A DNA stretch of 64,000 nucleotides, taken from the NCBI GenBank assembly GCA_003290165.1, contig QNQO01000600.1, forward strand, positions 62,001 through 126,000, in the 5' to 3' direction. Source of the DNA: Berberis thunbergii (lineage: Eukaryota; Streptophyta; Magnoliopsida; Ranunculales; Berberidaceae). Under the pieces are notes generated by a model. That model was not told where the DNA came from. It did no database searches and was given only the letters and a program-made list of their open reading frames with translations. Both the position numbers and the translations under genes were made by a program. This document shows positions 9,480 through 20,916 of the stretch, piece after piece. The stretch's first letter is position 1; every line of letters begins with the position of its first letter.

Positions 9480-9529
9480 GACAAAGTTCCTAACTTTTCA
9501 CTAGCATCGTCTCCCTTCGAAACACAGAG

Positions 9530-10905
9530 AGATGGTGACCACTGGATTACGCAACAAGGGAAAACGAGGGGACGCGTCAAATGATCAAGCTGGCGTTGTA
9601 CCACCGCTTTCAGCGGTTCTGATTATGCACAGGCAATAGCTTCACGCCTCCGCGCCGACAACAGCAATGACGCATCCCAAGATAGATATGTTGTCATCTC
9701 AAATACAACAATCGTCAAAGCGGTGGAGGCTCTCGCGCGATAAAATCCTCCACCTGCTAATGGAGACCAAGAGCAGCGTAGGCTCCCGTCTCCAAAGAAT
9801 GGCAGAGAGCAAGCACGGGAGAGTCAAGCCCCCGCTAATTCTCATTAGACTAGAGGAGGTTGCGTGGCTAAAGTGGAGCCCGCCGCCAGGTCGGAGTGGC
9901 TCGCCCCTCAGGACCCCCTCCGCAGAGGGGCACACTACACAAACGTGTATACCATCTCTATGTCCCACCATTCACGGATCAAATCATGAATGAGGCCTTT
10001 CCGAAGAAATTCACTCTTCCGAAACTCGACTTCTACGACAGAACTAATGACCCATTCGACCACCTACGCCATTACCAGTACATGATAGATCTCAAATAAG
10101 GATCTGAGTCAGTGATGTGCAGAACTTTTCCCACTAACTTGAAGAAGTCAGCACTAATATGGTTCCATAGCCTCCCACCGAGGTCGATCGACTCCTTCAA
10201 GACGCTAGCAAAGGACTTCCTGATGCGCTTAGTTGGGAGTCAGCGTTTTCAAAAAGGTCCACACTACATACTCTCTCTAAAGCAGAGGTCCAATGAGACA
10301 CTCATAGAGTATGTCACGTGCTTTAACAACGAACTGACACACATTGACGGATGCAGCACGACACAACCGTGACAACATTCACTGTGGGCCTAAAGTAGGG
10401 AAGCTCTACAAAGACCTCACCTTAGAGCCCCCTTTGGACATGATGGAGCTCCTCAAAAGCGCCCAGAAACACATGACCTTAACGGAGTTGAGAACCGTAA
10501 AGAGGGAAACTGAGGTTGAGAAGAAACACCGCTCGTAAGGGCAAGAAGGAAGGAAATAGACACGAAGATGAAGAAATGAGCAAGAGAAAGTGCAGTGAAC
10601 AACAAGCCAGACACTAGTCGGTCTAGTCCAGAGAAAGCCTTCAACTACGTTGGATCTAAAGCCACGACACCCCTCAATTCTAGCCTGTCGGATGAACTTA
10701 ACTCCATGAAAAACTGGGAAGATCTGAAGTGGCCTCCAAAGCAGCGTGTAGACCCCTCCAAGCGTGACAACGGCAAATACTGCTCATATCACAAAGAAGG
10801 CGGCCATGATACCAACGACTGCAAGAGTTTGAGGTATAAGATTGAGTACTGGATTCGCAGGGGCAAACAAAATTTTTTTTTGAACTCTGAGAAGCGACCA
10901 TAACG
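9530..10905 (+). pseudogene. gag: gag gene of Gypsy copy 1, broken
   Basis: Fragments in shifted frames encode a plant retrotransposon gag domain: PFTDQIMNEAFPKKFTLPKL, DFYDRTNDPFDHLRHYQYMI, a TAA stop, then SALIWFHSLPPRSIDSF and ETLIEYVTCFNNEL. Towards the end there is a zinc-knuckle-like motif, YCSYHKEGGHDTNDCKSLRY at about 10780-10840. Stops and frame changes at about 10097, 10370 and 10538 disrupt it. The homologous gag of copy 2 is at 47440-48300. Confidence 0.82.
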
Positions 10906-11186
10906 AACCAGGGATCAATGAGAGTCAATTAAGGAGATAGAGATGGAGACTATGGGCATAATCTATGTCCTTCATCGAGTTAGACCGAATGAAGACCAGT
11001 CGTACAGGTCCAGAAAGTGGACCATGCTGGAGATGCAGACACGACCTGCGACGAATATAGACGCATTTGCTACTCTAGGGTTCAGAGCCCCATTTCCACC
11101 TAAACGTTCATAGACAAGGATCTTGAAAGAGTCCGAGTGCCGCACAATGATGCCCTAGTCATATCGGTATCCAGTACACGGTGGGA

Positions 11187-11590
11187 GGTAAAAAGAGCTC
11201 CGGTGGACACAGGAAGCTCACTCAACATCCTATTTTACAACGCGTTTTGTAGTATGGACCTCAAATAGGAGAGCCTGACATCTATAGACTACCCGCTGAT
11301 TAGATTTAGCGGAGAGAAGTGCTTCCCGATCAGGAAGATAAGGTTAGCAGTAGCAGCAGGAGAACCGCAACTGAGAAAGGTCTTGTTTCTGGACTTCATG
11401 GTGGTAGACACACCGTCTACCTACGACCTTATCTTGGGAAGACCATTGCTCTACCAGATGGAAGCAGTAGTCTCCACCCTTTGTTAGTGCGTTAAATACA
11501 CCGCTAACCAATCTGAAGTAACGATACGTGGAAACCAACCTATGGCACGAGGTTTCCATTACGCCGCGCTGAAACAAATATAACGCTCCC
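11187..11590 (+). pseudogene. Aspartic protease remnant of Gypsy copy 1
   Basis: The plus-strand translation contains the active-site motif VDTGSSLNILFYNAF, then after a stop ESLTSIDYPLIRFSGEKCFP, VVDTPSTYDLILGRPLLYQ and ARGFHYAALKQ. This is the pepsin-like protease found between gag and RT in plant Gypsy elements. Stops at about 11268 and 11485 inactivate it. Copy 2 keeps the same C-terminal block at about 48900-49080. Confidence 0.75.
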
Positions 11591-11599
11591 AGATCCAAC

Positions 11600-13104
11600 G
11601 GAGTCCTGTAGAGCAGCCTGAACCAATGCTAGGTCGAATGACGACAGAATCATCATAGTCAAGCGGCACAGGAGCAATCCGCTCTTCAGCCAAGCGGAAC
11701 GGAGAGGCCGAGGCAAACGGGAACACAACCCCCAACCTTCCGTCGGTTTGAAATTAACCCCCCGACAAGGTTTACTCTTCAGTAACCTTTTTAACGCCAG
11801 TGAAGCCCAACAGTCCGCTGAGAATACTAACGATCCACAAAGGGCTATCCAAATTCACATCAAGGTCAGGATTAGTCTTTTTCCGTCAACATCATTTAAG
11901 AAATAAAAAAGAACTACAAAAGCAAACTTGATTTATTATTGGAAGGTTGTTGTTATACTCCGTGATGCGAACTTTACAACAGACGGCTGACTTCCTCAAA
12001 AGGCATCCTACCCCCTTGCAGACTTCCTCAAACGGTTTTCGACCTCCTAAAGAGGATAGAAGAATGTAGATGAGGATTGTCGCAAGCGACGAAACAGTCA
12101 AGGTCTCACAATGTTGCCAAGCGATGACACTTTTCACATGCACGGTACCAGGGGTGACTGAGAGATACCATCCCGAAAGCATCGCTCATCGCCTAATACT
12201 TTGATCAACCATAAGTTTGCATAGGGAACTGGATACACGTTGACACAAGTGGCACGAAGTAACACCAAGGCATCTCCCTTGGTAGAATACTCGTACTACT
12301 TCTCCACAATATGACAAGAAATTACGAGATATCAGCAAATCAACTACGTGCCCACCTAGAACAGGTGACCACGTATAACAACAATTATGATCGTGCCTGA
12401 TCAGTGTAAATGTCTGAACATTCAAAGACTTTAGAGAGGAAGACCCCCCTTCAGCCTTTGAAAAATCCAAAGCATTTTCTTTAAGCAAGAACATTATAGG
12501 AGATACGCTATGCGAAAGATAGTGCCTACATCAATTGAAAAACACCATTATATAAACATGATGGTTCACAAAACACGCGCCCCAGCATTATCTGTCAAGC
12601 ATTAAATACCGTATGGAAAACAAGGAGACGACGGTTCCCAAGGAATCTGCGCAGACCACGTTCGTCCAATTAATGGAGCTGCACGCAAACCCATCAATTG
12701 AAAGGGAGTAATCGATACTCAACTGTCATACACGTGTTACAATGCAATCTACGCTGTACACGTAGAGAAACCGTGCAGAAAACCCTAGCTCTTCCTCTGC
12801 GGGCCCATAGGCTCGGCCCACTAATCAAACAATATTTTGCTAGATGCATAGCACGAGCACTAAAAATACAAGTCAACTCTGACGCACGGATCGTACCTAC
12901 GGATCGTTATTTGATTTAAGATAATTTTGTCCACATAGTGCATGACGCTAGTGGACATGGGCTAGCACGCCCTCAAACAAGCGGAACCTCTCTCCAACCG
13001 TACAAGCTTAGTCAGCCAAGGCTGATGACGACGGCTTTAGGTACATCCTAACACCTAGTCCGTCCAGCGCAGATCCCGATGATTTAGGAAGTGGGAGTGT
13101 AATT
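11600..13104. other. Gypsy copy 1 interior lacking reverse transcriptase and integrase
   Basis: No RT, RNase H or integrase motif was found in any frame. The stretch at about 12290-12490 is conserved with copy 2 (about 50090-50290), including the block around GTAAATGTCTGAACATTC. This indicates that the two copies share this pol-less structure. A conserved non-coding role is possible but not shown. Confidence 0.6.
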
Positions 13105-13860
13105 AGCGTGGCCGTTGAATTACCAACCCTAAACTTGTAACCCCCATTGCACCAGTGTAGATAGTTTAGAAGGTGGGAGCCTAGTCAGTCCTGAAATGAT
13201 TCTGACGACTCGCCACTGGACCGCTGCTTTTCAGCGTGGCCGCCGAATTACCAACCCTGGACTTGTAGCCCCCACTGCGCAAGTGTAGATAGTTTATAAT
13301 GTGGGAGTCTAGTCAGTCCCGAACTGATTCCAACGACTCGCCACAGAATCACTATTTTTCAGCGCGGCCGCCGAATAACCAACCCTGGAGTTGTAGCCCC
13401 CACTGCGCTGGTGTAGATAGTTTAGAAGATGGGAGACTAGTCAGTCACGAATTGATTTTGACAGCTCACCACGGGACCACTGCTCTTTAGCGTGGCCACC
13501 GAAAACTCCCAAATTTGTAGCTTGATGTGCACAAGTGTAGATGATTTGGAAGGTGGGAGCCTAGTCAGTCCCGAACCGATTTCGACGGCTCACCACAGGG
13601 CCACTGCTTTTCACCTTGGTCGCTAGCCCTTTTGACTCAAACTTGTAGCCCCCACTGCGTGGGTATAGATGGTTTGAAAGGTGGAGACTATTCAGTCCTT
13701 AACTGATGTCGACGGCTCGCCAGGACACTACTGCTCTTCAGCATAGTCGCCAAATCCTTACTATTCGAACCTGTAGTCCACACTGTTCAGACATAGATGG
13801 TTCGGAAAGTGAGAGTCCCAAGCAGTTGACCATGCGACCATCGCTCTCCTTTGAAACAAC
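13105..13860 (+). repeat. Tandem repeat, about 128-bp unit, six copies, in Gypsy copy 1
   Basis: Units begin AGCGTGGCCGCCGAATTACC or variants at 13105, 13233, 13361, 13489, 13613 and 13740. The first three periods are 128 bp, then about 124 and 127. Internal landmarks are CTTGTAGCCCCCACTGCG, GTGTAGATAGTTTAGAA, GTGGGAGTCTAGTCAGTCC and GACGGCTCGCCAC. Later units are more diverged. Tat-group Gypsy elements are known for such 3' tandem arrays. Confidence 0.9.
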
Positions 13861-14727
13861 AACCACAAAGATCAATCTCAGCTAAGTCAGTGTCCTCACG
13901 CTCAAACGAATTGGCATTTTATTATCAGCAAAGGCCACTTACGCCATCACATAAATTTTTCGGCCAGTGCCAGGATAAATGCTACATAGTGTGTCAACCG
14001 AGCTCACGACACCCGACTCGGTAAAAATGTTCTGACACGTACGCTCGGCTATCGCAACTTGCCCATAGCAGCAGCTGCAACCAACAAACCAGAAAGTGAT
14101 GTAAGCCTCCAGCAGCTTACCTTGAGGACAAGACACAGCTCGGGAATCCAACCCTCGGCTAAACTGTTTGCGACATGCCCACTATCGGACAAGACTACAC
14201 AACAATGACCCTAAGTCATTTGCAACGCAAGCTGTCAAGCTCTCTACTGTAGACAGACCATTCAACGTCCTATTGATTCAACCAACCTAAATCACAAAAA
14301 GGATAAAATTGTTTTCATTAATGGTCGAAACAATAAGGGTACAAGTATACAAAGTTTACTCTTTATCAGGAAAAGGTATAGAAACAGAAGAGCTAAGCTT
14401 TAAGGAGGAAGGAGCAGTGGTCGTATCCACACACGCCACGAGCTGAGCATCAGGGGTCCAAACTGCCCTTCTCGTCTGAGGACGTAAAAGCAACGGACAA
14501 ATTTACGTACGACATCTTATATCGGCCAAGATCCCATTTCGGATGTTCTTCCTTCATCAACGCTAACAGCTCTAACCTGCCATGTACGACCCAATGGAAC
14601 TCGCACTTGCCTTATTCCTGCAAAAACTCTTCCCCCCGCGCCTTCGCGTCGGCTAATTCATTCTCCAGCAGTTCTAGCTTGCCAATCTGCACGTCAACCC
14701 GAGACTGCTCTATAGCCAGACTACTCT

Positions 14728-16660
14728 TCACAACACTGAGTTCATGCTTTTCCAGTTCGAGCTGATCCTCGGCCTTCCTCGCCTCTCGAGCGTTGACTCC
14801 ACATCGGCCTCTAGTTGCTGCTTTTGAGCGGCCCAGTCGACCTTCTTCAAAGAACTTTCTTCAGCAAAAAACTGCATTGCAGTGCTTGCCTCATCCACAA
14901 ATTTATGCCCGGACTCCAAATCTTGGCGATTCTAGCCCAACTCCTGCTTGAGTCCATCTCTTTCAGACACCGCCTCCGCCAGATCACACTCAAGGGCCTC
15001 TAAACGAGCCCTCTGAGTCGCATGAGCCACAAATGATTGCTCTAGCCACTTCTCCTCAACCAGCTTCTATAGCCGTTCAATTTCATAAAGCGCATCAGAA
15101 TACAACACCTTCATGTTCAAGAAGACGTGTTCCATCATGTATACCCTCCCATGAGCCGTTTCAACTTCTGTCCCAGCAACGATCACGTAGCTCAAGTGAG
15201 ACATACCCAGCATATGGTGCTTTAAGCCCTTATCCATACACCCTTCTAGCGTATCCTCATCGGGTTTTGGAGCATAATCCATTAGCCAGCTATGACGCAT
15301 GCTAATATGCTTCCTCAAAGCATACTCCACGTCAACCCCTTGGTGCTAGACTTTAGTGCTCATCCTTGCCAAGTTCGGTGCAAACAAACATTTTCGCGCA
15401 TTTGGATGAAGTTTTCTCGAATCAGAAATCACGCCGGCACCACCTTTCGCAGTCACTACTGTTCCCAAGCTTTCCTTCGCAACTTTTCCCTTATTACGAG
15501 CAGTCGATCTTTTACTGCGAGATGGCTCAACAGGATCCGGAGGAAGAGGAAGAAGCAAATTATCCAAAGGGCCCTCCAACACCTCGAGCTCTGGCCTGGA
15601 ACGAGACAGTGAACAATGCGAACTACAAGAAACTTGGCATGTGCCACCATGGTTCAGCACCAGTAGACGTCGTCATTGCAACCCACATTAGTCGCTGTGG
15701 GACTGTTCCAATAGGATGATAAGATTCCACAGCCTCAGGCGGATCTTCACAGGAACCTTCTATTGGAACAGTCCCACGCGAATAAGAACCAGTAGAAGTC
15801 GTCATTGCAACCCACATAAGTCGCTCACTCAAAGCTCCGGCCTGCGCATCACTAAGGTTCGACCTGTCTTCAACCCCGGCAAATAGCATATAATCTTTCT
15901 CCCAGCTAGATACATCAGTCTCCACCCTGACGGGCCGATCAAACTCGTGTTTTTCACTCATTCGAGCGGGTCATGTTGCAGACAACTCAATTCTAATACG
16001 GGACCTCTTCGAACTCACAAAAGAGGCAAGCGTCTTAGATTGCTCCACCGTGTCGGACAAAACATGAGCTTTGGCCTCAGCAACTTTCTTCTTCCTAAAA
16101 GGGGCCCACATTCAGGCTTGACTCGCGACGTTAGGTAAAGAGTGGGGCTACATGGCAGTTATCCCACAGCTCACTACGGATAAAGTTGGGGACACATATG
16201 ACATCCACAACGTTCCTCGTTGACAAGCCGCAGAATGTCTCCATAATGTTTTGCTCCTCTAGGGTAAGAGTTGTAGTGGGTCGTCTAGCAACTATATTAC
16301 TCGCAGAGTCACGCAGACACCAGCCTCCTTTGCCCTAATCAGAATGAGATGGATAATCTTATATCCATTAGGCCGGAGGAATCCCAATGAGGTCCAAGAA
16401 TTCCTAAATCACGTCCAGAGTGGGAAAACACATTCCAGTTGAAGCATCCACAATGCAATCAGATGAACCCCGTCAGTAGCAACATTGGCATCTGGTCACC
16501 CTTCAGAATAGACAATGGCAGGTCCTCGGAAACCCCAAACTTTGTACGAATTTCAGCAAGGCCAAGCTTAGAAAGCAATCTGTCTTCGAAAAACTCAAGG
16601 CTCCTGGCCAAGGTTGCGTCCTCAAGAAGGTTTTGTTGAGCCATGAAGAAGACGAACAAT
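14728..16660 (-). pseudogene. Antisense gene of Gypsy copy 1 (coiled-coil protein), broken
   Basis: It is read opposite to the element, starting next to the 3' LTR: LEDATLARSLEFFEDRLLSK and IRTKFGVSEDLPLSILKGDQ at 16659-16480. The middle part at 15961-15350 includes LFAGVEDRSNLSDAQAGALS. Charged helical segments follow (EVETAHGRVYMMEHVFLN at about 15150, QKQQLEADVESTLERR at about 14800). Copy 2 (52274-54642) and copy 3 (57830-58115) have homologous pieces. Some plant Gypsy elements (for example Grande) are known to carry an antisense ORF near the 3' LTR, and its function is unknown. Stops and frameshifts break this copy. Confidence 0.65.
15652..15825. repeat. Local duplication within the antisense gene
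   Basis: The segment CACCAGTAGACGTCGTCATTGCAACCCACATTAGTCGC near 15658 recurs as AACCAGTAGAAGTCGTCATTGCAACCCACATAAGTCGC near 15788. GGGACTGTTCCAATAGG (about 15701) is matched in inverted form by CCTATTGGAACAGTCCC-like sequence (about 15757). Together this looks like a small duplication with an inverted piece between the copies. It accounts for the repeated ERLMWVAMTTSTG in the antisense reading. Confidence 0.7.
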
Positions 16661-16890
16661 CTTTTTAGTCAAAAGATGAACATAATAATATCTTCAAAAG
16701 CAAAGAAAATAGAAGTCGGACTCCACACAATGGATGACCTAAATAGGGATTGGGTTCCCACCACTTTTCCGTTGAATCACTGCACGTTCAATAAATGTAG
16801 TGCGCAAATCAAGCAACGATTCAGACTCAATCATCATGAGCGGCGTATCTTTTCAAGAGATGACTTACCGAACCGATTTGATGACCCATT

Positions 16891-16907
16891 AACTCGGGGG
16901 GAGTTGC
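16891..16907 (+). other. Polypurine tract of Gypsy copy 1
   Basis: AACTCGGGGGGAGTTGC lies immediately before the 3' LTR. The equivalents are AACTCGGAGGGAGTAGC at 54901-54917 and an AACTCAGGGGGGGGG-type tract at 58296-58315. Confidence 0.75.
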
Positions 16908-17584
16908 TGATGATACACCAAAACGGTCACATCCCTGAGTCATACATTTGTCATGAGGGTCTCGAGGAATTATCGGTTGCAACGTCAGCTTAGTACTGAT
17001 CTGGCCCAAGCGGTTCAAAGCCCGCCCAATGCAATCCGCTAGACGGACCCGAACTCTTACTGCCTGCTAGGCGCATATGTCTCATAGCTATTCTCAATAC
17101 CTGTAAGCCCTATTAAGGCAAGTATATCAAGGATCAGCTTGGGACATGAAACTACAACAACTCTCTGTTTTCAACTAGGAAGCAAATACCATAGTACACA
17201 TCACACGTGGAAACTTTCTCTTATGGAATACCCTCAGATAGGAAACTATTTCTCGCGTATTTAGGAGTACAAGGCTAACAAGGAAATTCCCTCCTACAAC
17301 ACGACTCTTAATTAGAAAATGATCTCCACGAAGATTTCCTTCCTAAACTATGCCATTGATGGCCTGGTCGAACCGGGACTCTGCACTATAAATAAGACAT
17401 GAGGTTGGTAAGCTAAGGGACGCTACAAATTTCCTGTTTACAACATTGCACATTTTCATATCCCTGTTTGACTTTAGCATCGAAGTGTCATTGGCCACCA
17501 CAACGGTGTTCTGTGGCTCACGTGTGTTACTTGTGCAGGTCAGCAGGACTAGATCAAAGTAGGAAGCGAAAAACGAGTGCATCA
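16908..17584 (+). repeat. 3' LTR of Gypsy copy 1
   Basis: 677 bp, TGATGATACACC...GTGCATCA, followed directly by the target duplication CTAAT. It keeps a block of about 85 bp that the 5' LTR has lost. Confidence 0.9.
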
Positions 17585-18027
17585 CTAATCATAGAAAAAC
17601 CTATTCATTTTATTTCTTTTAAACCATGCACATTGTCACATAACTAACGAAACCTAGGAAAATGTAGGGAACGCGCTCAAACTACATTTCCTTATAAAGA
17701 TTAAGTCATCAAGATATTGGCTTCAAAATGTACAGCTTGCATGAATGAGAACTCAAGATGGCTGTCAAGTTGTTTACTAACCGAGTCTTCCATGTCACAT
17801 GCTGCATTCGCAACAACATTCAGAAAGAATGAGTTAGATATTTGCTTGCATAGGTGGGGGTATATTGATGTGCTAAAATGGTGGAAATTAGGGGTACGTA
17901 CCTCCCAAAGATCTCTGACCTCAACCAGAGAGTCTGGAGTAACACCCACATCATCCCAATTAGCAGTGATTCCGTAATCCCGAGTACCTTTGTTTAAAAG
18001 GAGAACAACAGTCCTATATTCAGAAAG

Positions 18028-18193
18028 CAGAAATTCTAGTTGGTCTGGTTTTCACACTGGCCGGGCGTAATTATCCTTTTACCCCTCATTTATTGTGATT
18101 ATATTTAAAGAGTGTTTAAAGAAAGAGAGGCAAAAGTGTAAAAATGCCGGCCAAACGTGAAAACCAGGCGCCAGACCCAGGCTGGGAAATCTG
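18028..18193. mobile_element. Foldback MITE at the start of alpha-galactosidase exon 14
   Basis: A 166-bp hairpin. The left arm CAGAAATTCTAGTTGGTCTGG, then TTTTCACACTGGCCGG, pairs with the right arm read in reverse (CAGATTTCCCAGCCTGGG, TCTGG, GGTTTTCACGTTTGGCCGG). The central part contains GGCAAAAGTGTAAA, as does the MITE at 46857-47041, so they are one family. It sits exactly between the exon-14 acceptor and the codons for LSEYRTVVLL, replacing the expected VWAGP part. No clear target duplication remains. Confidence 0.75.
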
Positions 18194-18828
18194 CAATAGA
18201 CACATTAGACCTGACTCAGTGGCTACCTTGTGTATTCATAAACATTGTCTGTACAGTTATCATACCTCAAGATCACCTTCCATCCTGACTTTCTTTGCTT
18301 GAACACCAAGTGTATCTATTTGAAATTTAGGAACAAGAGATCTTAGCATATACCCGAATAGTCATTAGATGTAGATGAAAAACCCATTTACAGTGATGAA
18401 AAGTTACGCACCTTGGTTGACAGCAATGACCTCCTTATTGCTAAGGATTTCCATGGTTTCTTTGGTCGAATTTCGAACATCACATCCAATAAGCAGAGGC
18501 GCCTTTCCATAATCATTCTCAAATAAATCAATTCAATACTGGCAAAACACATTAAGAAGGGAAGGAACATACTTGTAAGATACACAAACATCTTCAGTAC
18601 CTTTGAAACAGCCCATAGACTGAAGTACACTATGTATTCATCTTTAGTCATACCTCCATTTCCTACTTCTACCATGTCTGGATCTGCTCATAAATAATAA
18701 TTATCTTGTCGGAACAAAAACTGAATGCTTCATCAAATTATTAGCCTCCATGGCCATCCAATTATATACACAGTGGAACTAGTTTTATACCATTCCAACC
18801 ACCAGGCTTTGCAAAATCAGTATAGACT

Positions 18829-18952
18829 TCATTCATGTCAGCTGTAGCAATCATACTGTTGATACAAAAAAGGACGAGACGCAATTTTTATCATTCATGT
18901 CAGCTGTAGCAATCATACTGTTGATACAAAAAAGGACGAGACGCAATTTTTA
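18829..18952. repeat. Perfect 62-bp tandem duplication across exon 10 boundary
   Basis: Two identical 62-bp copies (18829-18890, 18891-18952), each TCATTCATGTCAGCTG...GCAATTTTTA. The copy includes the exon 10 acceptor and its first codons (SMIATADMNE), so the acceptor is present twice. Identity suggests recent replication slippage. Confidence 0.95.
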
Positions 18953-19190
18953 TCAAACTGCTATTTGTTTGTGAACGAAAAGGAAGTGTACGAATGACAC
19001 CCATAGTCTTCCTTACCTATTCCAATTATCCATAATGTCATTATATAGTAGTCCTCCAACTGTTTCCCAACCTACTGCCCCATAGAGCTGGATGCAAGTC
19101 ACCCCTAATCCATAAAGTTGACCAAGGGTTAAGGATAGTAATCTCCAAGTTGTAAAAAAAAATGCTGATGTGGTAGAACATGGTTACCAT

Positions 19191-20916
19191 TGTTGCGCCT
19201 TATTGTGGAAGCGGGTAGACACGAACAATTGCACACAAGTACTACAAGGATCCAATCAATTAAATAGAACAACTAGCAATGAAAGAAATTAAGGAAAATT
19301 AAGAACATACCACAAGAGACACAAGGTTTACGTGGTTCAGCAATTGCCTACGTCCACAGTGAGGTGATTTCACTATATTCAAGAACAAAGTACAAGAAGA
19401 TGACAATTCTCACACAATCTCTCAACAATAAATGAAACAATTCAATGAATTATCTTCACACAATCTCTCAACAAGAGATGAAACAATTTCTGCAATTGTC
19501 TTTCTCTATTCCCTATGCTTCACAGTTTTTCTACATGGAATCACCTAAACAAAACACCTACGGTTTCTAGTATATATAGGAGCAACAGTTTCCTGTTTTG
19601 CAGCAGTTTCCTGTTTCACAGCAGTTTCCTGTTTCCTAGAATTTATTTCCTGTTCAAAAAACAGTTTCCAGAAGTCCAAACAGTTTTTCCTATTTCAAAC
19701 AGGAGTCCAAACAGTTTTTCCTATTTCAAACAGGAGTCCAAACAGTTTCCTGTTTCAAACACGTTTCCTATTTCACAAAACAGTTATGTGTCCTATTCCT
19801 GTTTGTGAAACAGTTTCCTTTTTCACAAAACATGTTGTTTCCTGTTTCACAATTCTCCACCTCGTCAATTTTTTTATAAGGAAATAATGAGCCGAAACAA
19901 GGCATAGAATAAACTGATCAACACTCTATCATAGCTTTGTCACCTCACGAAATCGCCCCGAAGGGCAATGCCCCAAAGGACCCTCAATCAACATGAGTCA
20001 ATGTGGAATAAGTTTAAACAATGTTGGAACTTAACTCCAGGAACAACCTTTGTCAACATATCAGCAGGGTTGTCTTTTGTGTGTACTTTCACCAAAGACA
20101 CATCACCATTCTCAATTTCATACTTCTCCACATGTACCTAGCTTGCTCACCTTGGATGCCATTGCAAACAAAACCCGTGACTTTCTAGACAAGAAGATTC
20201 ATTACGGTTTTTCTTCATACAACTTGTGCACAAACAAACCCTAGCACTTTTGAATCTTCACAATCTTGAGTAGAACAATTCAAGATCAATTTCCCTTAGT
20301 GCTCTGATACCAATTGTTGCGCCACAAGAGACACAAGGTTTACGTGGTTCAGCAATTGCCTACGTCCACAGTGAGGTAATTCCACACAAGAGACACAAGG
20401 TTTACGTGGTTCAGCAATTGCCTACGTCCACGGTGAGGTGATTCTACTATATTCAAGAACAAGGTACAAGAAGATGACAATTCTCACACAATCTCTCAAC
20501 AAGAGATGAAACAATTCAAGGAATTATCTTCACACAATCTCTCAACAAGAGATGAAACAATTTCAACAATTGTCTTTCTCTATTCCCTGTGCTTCACAGT
20601 TTTTCTACATGGAATCACCTAAACAAAACACCTACAGTTCTTAGTATATATAGGAACAACAGTTTCCTGTTTCGCAGCAATTTCCTGTTTCACAGCAGTT
20701 TCCTGTTTTACAGCAATTTCCTGTTTCCTAGAATTTATTTCCTGTTTCAAAAACAGTTTTCAGAAGTCCAAACAGTTTTTCCTATTTCAAACAAGAGTCC
20801 AAGCAGTTTCCTGTTTCAAACACGTTTCCTATTTCACAAAACAGTTATGTCATATTCCTGTTTGTGAAACAGTTTTCCAAAACATGTTGTTTCCTGTTTC
20901 ACAATTCTCCACCTCA
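19191..20916 (-). mobile_element. Copia relic with two LTRs and a 450-bp interior (intron 8)
   Basis: Direct repeats at 19191-19863 and 20315-20916 are LTRs read on the minus strand (start TGAGGTGGAGAATTGTG, end GGCGCAACA). The primer site TTGGTATCAGAGC lies beside the 20315 end. The interior keeps only the end of the Copia RNase H region (VHTKDNPADMLTKVVPG, then KFQHCLNLFHI, near 20000-20100). Almost all of gag-pol is deleted. The lower LTR has a block of about 105 bp (19200-19310) that the upper one lacks, and the upper has a 64-bp duplication at 20325-20446. No matching target duplication was found. The relic occupies intron 8 of the alpha-galactosidase gene. Confidence 0.82.

Larger units (their letters stand above)
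8866..17584 (+). mobile_element. Full-length non-autonomous Gypsy retrotransposon (copy 1)
   Basis: Seen: LTRs at 8866-9457 and 16908-17584, both TGATGATAC...CATCA, with a perfect 5-bp target duplication CTAAT at 8861-8865 and 17585-17589. A primer-binding site follows the 5' LTR and a G-rich polypurine tract precedes the 3' LTR. Inside are gag and protease remains, a 1.3-kb region where RT/RNase H/integrase would be expected but none is visible, a tandem repeat and an antisense gene. Known: gag-only Gypsy elements (TR-GAG-like) and Tat-group elements with 3' tandem repeats and antisense ORFs occur in plants. Inference: this family moved using proteins from an autonomous relative. The LTRs have diverged, and one carries a deletion of about 85 bp, so the copy is old. 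Confidence 0.88.

Noticed and set aside
17343..17585. Minus-strand open frame of 80 codons
   Set aside because: It lies inside the Gypsy 3' LTR and the same sequence is non-coding in the other LTR copies.
19515..19808. Repetitive open frame rich in Phe/Ser (plus strand), also at 20589-20867
   Set aside because: It is a product of TTTCCTGTTTC repeats in the Copia LTRs; both copies are LTR sequence on the opposite strand from the element's genes.
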